64,000 nt of DNA from Cyanobacteriota bacterium (GTDB lineage Bacteria > Cyanobacteriota > Cyanobacteriia > PCC-6307 > Cyanobiaceae), in contig JAPLIC010000072.1 of NCBI GenBank assembly GCA_026389315.1, forward strand, positions 1-64,000, in the 5' to 3' direction. The notes under the pieces are model-generated. The model saw only the letters and a list, made by a program, of their open reading frames with translations, was not told the DNA's origin and made no database searches. A program made the position numbers and the translations under genes. Of this stretch, positions 15,672 to 23,960 are shown in pieces (within the stretch, counting starts at the first letter, position 1; every line of letters begins with the position of its first letter).

Positions 15672-15938
15672 ATGACCGCGCTGCAACACCCCGACGCCAT
15701 CCGCCAGTTCCAATCCCTCTGCGATGCGCTCCAAGACCTGGCTGACAGGTACCACAGCCCTTCGGAGCTCAGGCTGTATGCCGACGGCTACTTGCATGCG
15801 CTGCGCCGCACGTCCGTACTTGATCACCAGTCCCAGCGGCGGCTTGAGGAGCTCATTGAACGCTGGATCCTGGATCCTTCGGCCTTTGTCAGTCCCGATG
15901 GCAATCCTCGCACCCTTTTTGAGAGTGGCCGCTACTGA
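15672..15938 (+). CDS. DUF6761-like small cyanobacterial protein
   Basis: This 88-residue protein (MTALQHPDAIRQFQSLCDAL) continues SELRLYADGYLHALRRTSVL and RLEELIERWILDPSAF. It resembles the cyanobacterial DUF6761 family in length and in the LRxYxDGYLxAL motif. The function is unknown; it is soluble and helical with no metal-binding residues. It is transcribed divergently from the response regulator, whose start is about 180 bases away, so the two may share a control region. Confidence 0.7.
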   Translation: MTALQHPDAIRQFQSLCDALQDLADRYHSPSELRLYADGYLHALRRTSVLDHQSQRRLEELIERWILDPSAFVSPDGNPRTLFESGRY

Positions 15939-16055
15939 TCGGTGGCGGTGCCAAGGCCTTGGATCCCCAAGCCATGCCCTGTCCTGCCAGGCCAGACCAG
16001 GGAAGGCCAGGCGGAAATCCGCCCGACCCATCGCTTGCCCGGCTGGACCAGCCGA

Positions 16056-16379
16056 TCAGGACGCCAAGGCGACAGTGAGGTTTTCCCGTAGTTCGCCGCT
16101 GTTGTACATCTCGATCAAGATGTCCGAGCCACCGATGAATTCACCCTTGACATAAACTTGGGGAATAGTGGGCCATTCTGAATATTCCTTAATTCCATTA
16201 CGGATCTCACCATCGGAGAGCACATCAAATGTTTCAAACGGCACGCCAAGGGAGTGCAGGATTTGGACGACGTTGTTGGAAAAGCCGCACTGGGGCATCA
16301 ACTTGTTGCCTTTCATGAACACGAACACCGGGCTGCTGGCAATCAGCTCTTCGATGCGTTGCTTGACATGGTCTTCCAT
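16056..16379 (-). CDS. grxD: monothiol glutaredoxin, CGFS type
   Basis: This 107-residue Grx4-type glutaredoxin has MKGNKLMPQCGFSNNVVQIL with the CGFS site at residues 31-34. It also has the family motifs WPTIPQVYVKGEFIGGSDIL. CGFS glutaredoxins carry a glutathione-bound 2Fe-2S cluster and hand it on, often together with BolA. The ATG at 16379 (MEDHVKQRIEEL) is the family start although the frame is open to 16460. It follows bolA by 19 bases in the same direction, matching the well-known functional partnership. Confidence 0.95.
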   Translation of the reverse strand: MEDHVKQRIEELIASSPVFVFMKGNKLMPQCGFSNNVVQILHSLGVPFETFDVLSDGEIRNGIKEYSEWPTIPQVYVKGEFIGGSDILIEMYNSGELRENLTVALAS

Positions 16380-16398
16380 GGCTTTGCTGGGTCGGGGG

Positions 16399-16647
16399 TC
16401 AGTGGGCGAGGGGGGATGAGGGAAGGGCGGTGTGCAAAGCGAGGGCATGGATGGCCTCACTGGCCAGTTCGCCCTTCAAGGCGTTGAACACCAGTTGATG
16501 CTGGCGAATGCGGTTGAGACCCGCGAAGGCTCCGCTGACCACCTTCACTTGGAAGTGGTCGCCGCCACCGGTGAGGTCCTCCACCTCAACGGCGGCATCG
16601 GGAAGGGCGTGGCGGATGGCGTCCTTCACCTGATCCGGGTGAACCAT
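16399..16647 (-). CDS. bolA: BolA family protein
   Basis: This 82-residue protein carries [20 protein letters not shown] and [20 protein letters not shown], then [18 protein letters not shown]: the BolA class-II KH-like fold with the conserved HFxVxVVSxxFxG and R-H-Q-x-V-x-x-x-L elements. BolA pairs with CGFS glutaredoxin to form a 2Fe-2S heterodimer involved in iron sensing and cluster delivery. It lies immediately upstream of grxD. ATG 16647 is the family start; the longer open frame is not conserved-looking. Confidence 0.93.
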   Translation of the reverse strand: MVHPDQVKDAIRHALPDAAVEVEDLTGGGDHFQVKVVSGAFAGLNRIRQHQLVFNALKGELASEAIHALALHTALPSSPLAH

Positions 16648-16750
16648 GGTGGGGGCTGAGTGGGTCGGCTGGAATCTAGAAGCTAGGGCTGCGGACGGCG
16701 CAAACAACTGAACCCGGGCTGGGCCCCAAGCGAGCCAGGGTTGCCGCGGC

Positions 16751-17293
16751 TCAGTTGCCTGAAGAGGGAACGTTGTAAGGAGTGGTGACAAAGCCCATCT
16801 CACGAAGCTGTTGGTAGGCCTTCCGGCCCGCTTCGCTGGAGGGGGTCATGGTGGTGATCACTTCCACCAGCAGGGGCACCGCCACTTCCGGTTGGCCCTG
16901 GCGCCGGAACAAGGCCGCCAAGCGCATGTTTGCCTCCACCAGCACATCCAGGGTCTGGCGGCCCTTGTCATCCATTTCGCGGGGGATGCGGGCGTCGAGT
17001 CCCCGGAACGCCCCGCTCAGGTCCCGATAGAACATCAACAGACGCTTGGCGGCGTCACGGGCCTGGTCGTAGAGACGGCGGGCTTCCTGGCTGTTGCCCG
17101 CAGCGGCGGCGGCGTCCCCCCGCGCGAGCAGCGAGCGGATGGCGTTGGCATCGAACACCCCGGCCACCATGGGGCTGCGGTCCGCCTGGGCGTGAACGGG
17201 GTTGGGTTGGACCAGGGGCACCGCCAGGGCCAGAATCGCCGCGGCACGGCCGCAGGCCCCAAGGATCCGGGGGGCGACGGAGTGGCTGATCAA
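16751..17293 (-). CDS. secreted helical-repeat protein of unknown function
   Basis: The translation starts at a TTG (17291-17293): [20 protein letters not shown], giving a signal peptide that ends PVHAQA. The mature part of about 150 residues is helical with TPR-like character ([52 protein letters not shown]). It ends in [16 protein letters not shown]. The frame is open further upstream (to 17656), but that part is antisense to plsC and not plausible. I do not recognise a family; it is probably periplasmic or lumenal. It lies 25 bases downstream of plsC in the same direction. Confidence 0.6.
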   Translation of the reverse strand: MISHSVAPRILGACGRAAAILALAVPLVQPNPVHAQADRSPMVAGVFDANAIRSLLARGDAAAAAGNSQEARRLYDQARDAAKRLLMFYRDLSGAFRGLDARIPREMDDKGRQTLDVLVEANMRLAALFRRQGQPEVAVPLLVEVITTMTPSSEAGRKAYQQLREMGFVTTPYNVPSSGN

Positions 17294-17318
17294 GGGGCTT
17301 GCTCGACGAGGCTGAACT

Positions 17319-18035
17319 TTACGGGGGGTCCATGGGCCGACCGACCAGGATCCGGGCCGCTTGCTCGGCCGACCGCATGGCCTGGGCCAGGGCTGCGCTG
17401 AAATCACGGGCTCCCTGACGACCCTGCCCCTCGGCCCTGAGGGGGGCGCCCACCCAAACCGCCGCCTGCTCGCCAGGTTGGGGCACCTCCCTGGCATAGG
17501 CGATGCCGATCGGCACGACGGGAACCTCCCATCCCTGGGTGCGGGCCATCTGGGCCAGACGGGCCAATCCCTGTTGGAGGGTGATGGGGCCGTCCCGCCG
17601 CTGAATTCGCCCCTCCGGAAAGACCACCACCTGTTCGCCCCTGCCCAGCAGGTCAAGGGCCAGTCTCAAGCTGGCGGTCCCCGGGTGACCCTGGTTGACC
17701 GGAAAGCAGCCGAGGCGATGCAGAAACCAGCCCTGAATCCCAGCCATTTCGTCGAGGGTCACCATGAAGCGACAGTCCCGGCCGGTGACGCGGCGGCCCG
17801 CCGCCAGGGGCACCAGCAAGGCATCCCAGCGGGCCCGGTGGGTGGGGGCCAACAGCAGGGGACCGCTGCTGGGCAGATGCTCACGGCCAACCACTTTGAT
17901 GGCACTGAAGAAGGCCGGCAGGGCCAGGTCTTGGGTGATGGCCATGGCTAGGGGCGCTAACCAGGGGCTGACGCCATTGCACAGGCCGTCTTCCCGATCT
18001 CGCTTTGCCTCTCCCGTCGCCTCCGCCGCCAACAC
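17319..18035 (-). CDS. plsC: 1-acyl-sn-glycerol-3-phosphate acyltransferase family protein
   Basis: This 238-residue lysophosphatidate acyltransferase-like protein acts in phosphatidic acid synthesis at the membrane. The catalytic HX4D motif is THRARWD, the glycerophosphate-binding motif is VVFPEGRIQRRDG, and VPIGIAY forms the later block. The start is uncertain: the GTG at 18035 gives a full-length protein, while ATG 17945 (MAITQDLALPAFFSAIKVVG) leaves a shorter one that keeps all motifs. The downstream secreted protein is probably in the same transcript. Confidence 0.85.
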   Translation of the reverse strand: MLAAEATGEAKRDREDGLCNGVSPWLAPLAMAITQDLALPAFFSAIKVVGREHLPSSGPLLLAPTHRARWDALLVPLAAGRRVTGRDCRFMVTLDEMAGIQGWFLHRLGCFPVNQGHPGTASLRLALDLLGRGEQVVVFPEGRIQRRDGPITLQQGLARLAQMARTQGWEVPVVPIGIAYAREVPQPGEQAAVWVGAPLRAEGQGRQGARDFSAALAQAMRSAEQAARILVGRPMDPP

Positions 18036-18149
18036 CTGCTGTGCCCTTCGTAAGGATTCTTATGAAAGTAGGGGCCCCTTCCAGCCAAAAGGGGGCTGGA
18101 CGGGCAGTTGAACCTGCGGCCGATACGGTGATCTCCCCTTCGCAATGCC

Positions 18150-18917
18150 ATGGCCAGTCTCGGGGTCAACATCGATCACATCGCCAACGTTCGTCAGGCA
18201 CGACGCACCGTCGAGCCGGATCCGGTGACCTATGCCCTGTTGGCTGAGTTGGGTGGGGCGGACGGCATCACCGTTCACCTGCGGGAGGACCGCCGCCACA
18301 TTCAGGATCGGGATGTGGAATTGCTGCGCGCCACCGTTCGCACCCGGCTCAACCTGGAGATGGCCGCCACCGATGCTATGGAGACCATCGCCCTGCGGAT
18401 CCGACCCGACATGGTGACGCTGGTGCCCGAACGCCGCGAGGAGGTGACCACCGAAGGGGGCCTGGATGTGGGCTCCCAGATCGCCAGCCTCGGCGCCATG
18501 GTGGGACGGCTGCAGGACGAGGGCATTGGCGTGAGCCTGTTTGTCGACCCCGATCCGGTGCAGCTGGATGCCTGCTGCACCTGTGGAGCCCGTTGGGTGG
18601 AGCTGCATACCGGTCGCTATGCCGAGGCACGCTGGGCCGACCAGGCCGCCGAATTGGATCGCCTCGGGGAGGCCACCGCCCTGGCCCGCCAGCTCGGCCT
18701 GCGGGTCAACGCCGGCCATGGCCTGACTTATCAGAACGTCGAACCGGTGGCGGCCCTCCCTGGCCTGGAAGAACTCAACATCGGTCACTCCATCGTGGCC
18801 CGGGCCCTGGCGGTCGGCCTGAGCCAGGCGGTGCGGGAAATGCGGATCCTGATTCAGAATCCCCGGCAGGACGCCCTGTTCGGCGGTCCCGCTGACGGCG
18901 TGCCGCCGTCCTCCTGA
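18150..18917 (+). CDS. pdxJ: pyridoxine 5'-phosphate synthase
   Basis: This 255-residue enzyme condenses 1-deoxyxylulose 5-phosphate with 3-amino-2-oxopropyl phosphate in the DXP-dependent vitamin B6 pathway. The PdxJ signatures are complete: [18 protein letters not shown] at the start, [49 protein letters not shown], and [15 protein letters not shown] with the active-site histidine, then [17 protein letters not shown]. It is followed 16 bases later by ycf54. Confidence 0.97.
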   Translation: MASLGVNIDHIANVRQARRTVEPDPVTYALLAELGGADGITVHLREDRRHIQDRDVELLRATVRTRLNLEMAATDAMETIALRIRPDMVTLVPERREEVTTEGGLDVGSQIASLGAMVGRLQDEGIGVSLFVDPDPVQLDACCTCGARWVELHTGRYAEARWADQAAELDRLGEATALARQLGLRVNAGHGLTYQNVEPVAALPGLEELNIGHSIVARALAVGLSQAVREMRILIQNPRQDALFGGPADGVPPSS

Positions 18918-18933
18918 CTCCTGCCCTCCCCCC

Positions 18934-19263
18934 ATGACGCGTTACCACTACGTTGCCGCCAGCGAAGCCTTCCTCACCGTGGAGGAGCCCCTGGAGGAGG
19001 TGCTGCGCGAGCGGGTGCGCCATTACGGCGAACAGCAGCAAGCGGTCGACTTTTGGTTGGTGCGTCGTCCCCTGTTTTTGGAGGCGCCCGAATTGGCCGC
19101 CCAAAGCGAGGCAGTGCCCCGGCCCGCCGCCGCCGTGGTCTCAACCGATGAACGCTTCATCACCTTTTTGAAGTTGCGCCTTGAATTCGTGCGCCAAGGT
19201 TCGTTTGAGGCCCCCTCATCATCGATTCCCGACCCCCTGGCCAGCCAGATGTTGCCGGTCTGA
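18934..19263 (+). CDS. ycf54: Ycf54, subunit/assembly factor of the Mg-protoporphyrin monomethyl ester cyclase
   Basis: This 109-residue protein (TRYHYVAASEAFLTVEEPLE, EVLRERVRHYGEQQQAVDFW, RRPLFLEAPELA, PRPAAAVVSTDERFITFLKL, PDPLASQ) matches the Ycf54/DUF2488 family almost motif for motif. Ycf54 associates with the oxygen-dependent cyclase that forms the fifth ring of chlorophyll and is needed for its accumulation. It lies 16 bases after pdxJ in the same direction, so the two are probably co-transcribed. Confidence 0.93.
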   Translation: MTRYHYVAASEAFLTVEEPLEEVLRERVRHYGEQQQAVDFWLVRRPLFLEAPELAAQSEAVPRPAAAVVSTDERFITFLKLRLEFVRQGSFEAPSSSIPDPLASQMLPV

Positions 19264-19291
19264 GGAAGGCAAGCTTTTAAAAAAGCCAGCC

Positions 19292-19663
19292 TCAGAAAAG
19301 TCCTAAAAACCGCTTGCGATCCCGCGGTCCATCGCTATTGGTTTGGGCTCTGCCCTGGCCTCCATCTTGATGGTAGCGAGGTTTATTGTCGCCAATTGTC
19401 AGCACAGCTTCTTTATTTTTCCACCAGATCCAATCACGAATCGGTGGGGTCTGGCGCAAATCCTCCCGGCCCAGCCCCAGGCCAAGGCGGGAAGAAGCAT
19501 CGACCAACACATCCAACATTTCCTCGCCATCGCGGCAGCGGGCCAGGGCTTCGTTGGTGCGTCGGGCCCCATTGAGGGCCTTGACCAAAAGGGCGATGCG
19601 ACGGCCCGTGGGCAGGCTGCGGGGATCCGTTGAACTTGCCCCACCCTTTTCGTCTGCCCCCAT
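19292..19663 (-). CDS. hypothetical protein, possibly conserved in picocyanobacteria
   Basis: This 123-residue soluble protein (MGADEKGGASSTDPRSLPTG) contains RRIALLVKALNGARRTNEAL, CRDGEEMLDVLVDASSRLGL and a Trp-rich PPIRDWIWWKNKEAVLTIGD. It ends in a polar, probably disordered tail. The WIWWKNKEA motif and regular helices make it look real, but I do not recognise a family. Upstream on the same strand another frame (about 19664-19840) also reads protein-like (PEHWQDLTQVLRELGGTDNV), so the true N-terminus could lie further up through a frameshift. Confidence 0.55.
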   Translation of the reverse strand: MGADEKGGASSTDPRSLPTGRRIALLVKALNGARRTNEALARCRDGEEMLDVLVDASSRLGLGLGREDLRQTPPIRDWIWWKNKEAVLTIGDNKPRYHQDGGQGRAQTNSDGPRDRKRFLGLF

Positions 19664-19853
19664 CCTGACTCCCTTTTTTGAGGATTTAAGGTTATTTGAG
19701 AATTGACATTATCAGTGCCGCCCAGTTCCCGTAGGACCTGGGTCAAATCTTGCCAATGTTCGGGGGGAACTGGCCCCTGCGGGGGCTGACAGATGGGGGG
19801 GAGGGGCGCAACAATGAAATTGCATGACCCCTTTGTCTTCGCTTCCCACAACG

Positions 19854-20489
19854 ATGCGTCATTGGGTGATCGCGGATGTCCATGGCTGCCACGCGGCTTT
19901 GCAGTGCCTGCTGGCGCTTTTGCCCGCAGGCGACCGTTTGATCTTCTGCGGTGATGTGATCAATCGGGGTCCCGCCGTCGCCGCCACCATGGAGACGGTC
20001 TGGTCCTTGGTCGAGCGGGGACGGGCGGTCTGGTTGATGGGGAACCATGAAAATGGCCTCGTCAGGGCCCTCAATCGCCCCACTCCACCCTCCCGGCAGC
20101 ACCTGGAGGGTTGTGAGACTTACCGCCAGTTGGGGGATTCCCTCTGTCGGCTCTGGCAGCCGCGGCTGGCGGCTCTGCCCCTGGCCTTCTGGGGCCAGGG
20201 CTGGGTGGCCACCCACGCTGGCTTTGATCCCCAGACCTGGCAACCGGATCTGACCATTCGCCTGCCGTTCTGGAATGCCTACGACCACCGTTTCGGCGAG
20301 GTGATTGTGGGCCACACCCCCGGTCCCGGCATCCGACGCCTCGGGTCCATCGTCTTGATTGACACGGCAGCTTGCTACGGCGGCCAGCTCACCGCCTACT
20401 GCCCCGAAACCGGTTTGAGCCTGAGCGTTCCGGGGGAAACCGTTGCCAGCCAGCGCCGTTCCCTTGCCCCGGGTTTGACGGCACGATGA
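19854..20489 (+). CDS. PPP-type metallophosphoesterase (serine/threonine phosphatase-like)
   Basis: This 211-residue protein has the dinuclear metallophosphatase motifs in order: HWVIADVHGCHAALQCLLAL (D-x-H), FCGDVINRGPAVAATM (GDxxxRG), LMGNHENGLVRAL (GNHE), and the late histidines in GWVATHAGF and EVIVGHTPGP. Such small cyanobacterial PPP enzymes resemble diadenosine tetraphosphatase (ApaH) and protein phosphatases, and substrate cannot be decided here. The ATG at 19854 places the first motif close to the N-terminus, as is normal; an in-frame ATG at 19824 is also possible. Confidence 0.87.
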   Translation: MRHWVIADVHGCHAALQCLLALLPAGDRLIFCGDVINRGPAVAATMETVWSLVERGRAVWLMGNHENGLVRALNRPTPPSRQHLEGCETYRQLGDSLCRLWQPRLAALPLAFWGQGWVATHAGFDPQTWQPDLTIRLPFWNAYDHRFGEVIVGHTPGPGIRRLGSIVLIDTAACYGGQLTAYCPETGLSLSVPGETVASQRRSLAPGLTAR

Positions 20490-20522
20490 GGTCAGTCGCC
20501 TCGCCTTGTTGACGATTTCACC

Positions 20523-23500
20523 TTGCTAACGATTTACCGAGGCAATCGGGCAGAACATCTGGCCCAGTTGCTGGCGGCCCAGCTGCGGCTGACGCCCCCG
20601 CCCCCCCTGCAAACCGTCCGGGTGGTGGTGAACACCTGGCCCACCAGCCGCTGGTTGGGTGAGCAGTTGGCCACCCACCTGGGCGGCGTGGTGGCCAATG
20701 TGCGTTTTCCTTTTCCCGCCAGCACCCTGCGCCAGCTGGTCGACCTGGTGCTGGAGGAAGCGGCGGGGTCCCAGGAGGCGCCTGGGGCCCTATCCAGCGC
20801 AAGCCAGGACCCGTGGCGCGCCGACCAGTTGGTTTGGGCCGTGCTTGAGCAATGGCCGACCCTCGCCAGTGATGCGGTCGCCGCCCCCCTGAACCGCTGG
20901 CTGGGGGAGCGGGACCTGGGGCAACGTTTGGATCTGGCCAGCTGGCAGCTGGCCCGTTCGATCGCCGATGCGTTTGACGACTACGCCCTCTATCGCCCGG
21001 AGATGTTGCAGGCCTGGGACCAGGGTCAGGACGTCGATGGCCGCCGCCGCCCCCTGGGCGCCAGTCAGTCCTGGCAGCCCCATCTCTATCGCCTCCTGCG
21101 CCGCAAGCTGGCGCGGCAACCCTTTGGCCTCAGGGCCCTGGCCGCGATGGAGCGGTTGCGTCAGCCGCCATCGGCGGCCCTGCGTGAGCGCTTGGCACCC
21201 TTCGCCGGCGGGTTGCGGTTGTTTGGTCTCAGCAGCCTGGCGCCGGTTCAGGTGCAATTGCTCCAGGCGCTGAGTGCCGTCTTGCCGGTGGATCTGTTTT
21301 TGCTGACCCCCTGCCAGGACCTTTGGCAACGCTGCGTTGACCGCCGCCAGCAGCTAACGGATGCCCTGGCCCTCAAGGAACCCCTGGATCTCGATTGGTT
21401 GCTGCAGGCCCCTGGGCTGGAGGCTCGCTTCGGCCGACTCGGCGCCGAATTTCAGCAATTGCTGGAGGGCACGGGCGAGGCCCTTCTGGCCCGACAGCGG
21501 GAGCTGGATCTGTTTTTTCTGCCGGTCACGGCCGGGGCCCGGGGCGATGCAGCTCCGACAGCAGCGGCGGCAGCAGCGCCGTTGCTGCTGCAGCTGCAGC
21601 AGCAGTTGGCCGATGCCGCCAACCCCTGCCCCCTGGTGCGTTCCCCGCAGGACACCTCCCTTGAATTTCATGGCTGTCCGGGGCCGCTGCGCCAGGTGCA
21701 GATCGTGCGGGATCGGCTGTTGCAGTTGCTGGCGGCCGACCCCAGCCTTGAGCCCCGCGACATCTTGGTGATGACCCCGAATGTGGATGGCTTTGCGCCG
21801 TTGCTGGCCTCGGTGTTCGGCGATCGGGAGGCGACGGGGGTGGAGCTGCCCTGGCGCCTCACCGATCGCAGCCAGCAGAGCGAGGCGGGCATCGCCCGCA
21901 CCCTGCTGGGCCTGCTGCGGGTGGCCGGGGATCGCTTCACCGCCACGGCCCTGGAGGGGTTGCTGGAAGCCCAGCCCCTGCGCGAACGTTTTGGCCTGAC
22001 GGCTCCGGAGGTAACGGAATTCAACCACCTGCTGCAGCGCAGTGGCTTCCGTTGGGGACTCGATGGCAACGAGCGGGGCGGCGACCCGACCCACAGCCTC
22101 GCCTGGGTGATCGACCGCCTCCTGCTCGCCCTGGTGTTGCCCGAAACTCCCGGCCTGGCCCCCGGTGGCGTTGCCCCCGCCGCCAGTGGCGCCGACCTGG
22201 AACGCACCGGCCGCTGGTTGCATCTCCTGACCCGGCTCCGCCATTGGCTGGGCCAGCTGCGCCAGCCCGGCACCAGCGCCGACTGGGCGGCCCGGCTGCA
22301 GGAACTGCTGCTGGATTTGTTTGGCGATGGGGGCGAAGCGGCGTGGGAATTGCCGGTGCTCCAGGCGGCCATCAACACCTGGCAGGAGGCCGCGGGCCAG
22401 GCCAAGCCCCTGGTGCTGGAGGCGGCCGTGGTGGCGGCCCTGCTGGATGAGCAGTTGGCGATCGACAGCGGCCGCTTCGGCCACCGCAGCGGCACGCTCA
22501 CCATCAGTGCCCTCGAGCCGATGCGCGCCATCCCCCACCGCGTCATCGTGCTGATGGGCCTGGACGCCGATCTGTTCCCCCGCCAGCGCAACCGGCCGGC
22601 GTTTCATCTGATGGAGCAGCAGCGTTTGCTGGGGGATCCCCACCCGGCTGATCAGGATCGCTATGTGCTTATGGAAGCCCTGCTTTCGGCCCGGGACCAT
22701 CTGGTGATCACCTGGAGCTGCCGGGATGAACGCAAGGGGGAGGAACGGCCGCCCTCGGCCCCGGTGCGCCAGTGGTTGCAGTGGCTCCAGGAGCAATTAG
22801 GCGACCAGGCCTCCGGGCTTGAGATCGTCCATGCCGCCAGCCCCCTGGATCGTCGTAATTTCTTGCCCTGCGGCGATCTCCCCCCCGCCAGCTGCGACCG
22901 TCGCCTCCTGGCCGCCCGCCAGTTGCTGGAGCAGCAGCCCCCCCCGAGCCAGCCCTGGGCGGCCGGGCCCATGCCCGAGACCCCTCCCCAGGCCGCCGCA
23001 GCGCCGGGCCGGACGGGCCGGCACCCCTCCAGCCCAGACCCCCCGCCTCAAGAAGGGCCCCAGGAGCGTTTTGAGGCCCTGCGCCAGTGGCTGATGGCCC
23101 CCCAGAAGAGCTGGTTGCGCGAACTGGGACTGCGGCCCGGGGAGTGGGCCCGACCCATCGAGGACCTGGACCCCCTTTCCCTGCCGGAACGGGCGCGGGC
23201 AGCCTTGCTGCGCCAGGGGCTGGTGGCGCAGGGGTCCATGGCAGGGCCTGGGGCGGCCGGCGATTGGCTGCTCTGGTGTCGTGGCACCGGCCAGCTGCCC
23301 CCCCAAGGCGGCGGCGAACTGGAGGCCCGCACCCTGCAACGTCGCTGGCAGACCCTGCAGGACGCCAGGGCGGCCTTGGGGCCTCCCAGTTGCGAACCGC
23401 TGGCCTGGGAGGGCTGGCAGGCGGCGCCCCAGTGGCAAGGCGACAGTGTGGTGGTTTGCCACCCCGCCAAGGCCAACACGGCCCAATTCGTCGATCTTTG

Positions 23501-23960
23501 GCTCCAGCTGGTGTTGGCCGCCGCCTGCGCTACTTCGCCTCGCCAGGGGGTGTTGATCGCCCGCGACAGCCCCGATGGCTTTGCTGCGGCCCTCACCCTT
23601 AAACCCCTGGACGGTGAGGCCGCCCGGCTGGAGCTGGGGCGGTTGGCGGCCCTCGCCCGGCGCGGCAGGCAAGTGTGCTGGCCGGTGCCGCCGGATTCGG
23701 GTTGGGCCTGGGTCAGCCACGAGCAGGCCAAGGCCGGTAGTGGGGACGCCCAGGCGGCGGAGGTCTGGGAGGGCCATGTCCGCCGCAGGGGGGAACGGCT
23801 GAGGGAAGAGATGGTGGTCTGCTTTGGCGCCGATCTGCCCGCCAGCCGCTTGATTGATGGGGCCTTTGGCCCCTTGGCCGCCGAGCTCTACGGCCCGATC
23901 CTGGCCGCCATGGTGAAGCCCAAGCAGAGGTCAACGGAGAGGTCAACGGTGACGTCATGA
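20523..23960 (+). CDS. recC: exodeoxyribonuclease V subunit gamma
   Basis: This 1145-residue RecC has LTIYRGNRAEHLAQLLAAQL at the start. It retains the degenerate helicase landmarks of RecC (VNTWPTSRWLGEQLATHLGG; LLPVDLFLLTPCQDLW-like block; HRSGTLTISALEPMRAIPHR; VIVLMGLDADLFPRQRNRPA; DRYVLMEALLSARDHLVITW). RecC scans DNA for Chi-like sites and holds the heterotrimer that processes double-strand breaks. The start is a TTG, chosen because LTIYRGNRAE is the family N-terminus and no ATG fits. The stop overlaps the recB start (ATGA). Length is close to other RecC proteins, with a proline-rich insertion near residues 815-850. Confidence 0.93.
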   Translation: MLTIYRGNRAEHLAQLLAAQLRLTPPPPLQTVRVVVNTWPTSRWLGEQLATHLGGVVANVRFPFPASTLRQLVDLVLEEAAGSQEAPGALSSASQDPWRADQLVWAVLEQWPTLASDAVAAPLNRWLGERDLGQRLDLASWQLARSIADAFDDYALYRPEMLQAWDQGQDVDGRRRPLGASQSWQPHLYRLLRRKLARQPFGLRALAAMERLRQPPSAALRERLAPFAGGLRLFGLSSLAPVQVQLLQALSAVLPVDLFLLTPCQDLWQRCVDRRQQLTDALALKEPLDLDWLLQAPGLEARFGRLGAEFQQLLEGTGEALLARQRELDLFFLPVTAGARGDAAPTAAAAAAPLLLQLQQQLADAANPCPLVRSPQDTSLEFHGCPGPLRQVQIVRDRLLQLLAADPSLEPRDILVMTPNVDGFAPLLASVFGDREATGVELPWRLTDRSQQSEAGIARTLLGLLRVAGDRFTATALEGLLEAQPLRERFGLTAPEVTEFNHLLQRSGFRWGLDGNERGGDPTHSLAWVIDRLLLALVLPETPGLAPGGVAPAASGADLERTGRWLHLLTRLRHWLGQLRQPGTSADWAARLQELLLDLFGDGGEAAWELPVLQAAINTWQEAAGQAKPLVLEAAVVAALLDEQLAIDSGRFGHRSGTLTISALEPMRAIPHRVIVLMGLDADLFPRQRNRPAFHLMEQQRLLGDPHPADQDRYVLMEALLSARDHLVITWSCRDERKGEERPPSAPVRQWLQWLQEQLGDQASGLEIVHAASPLDRRNFLPCGDLPPASCDRRLLAARQLLEQQPPPSQPWAAGPMPETPPQAAAAPGRTGRHPSSPDPPPQEGPQERFEALRQWLMAPQKSWLRELGLRPGEWARPIEDLDPLSLPERARAALLRQGLVAQGSMAGPGAAGDWLLWCRGTGQLPPQGGGELEARTLQRRWQTLQDARAALGPPSCEPLAWEGWQAAPQWQGDSVVVCHPAKANTAQFVDLWLQLVLAAACATSPRQGVLIARDSPDGFAAALTLKPLDGEAARLELGRLAALARRGRQVCWPVPPDSGWAWVSHEQAKAGSGDAQAAEVWEGHVRRRGERLREEMVVCFGADLPASRLIDGAFGPLAAELYGPILAAMVKPKQRSTERSTVTS

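Noticed and set aside
21354-22796. 480-codon open frame antisense to recC
   Set aside because: Rich in Gln, His and Arg with no domain, while the recC frame has clear family motifs over the same DNA.
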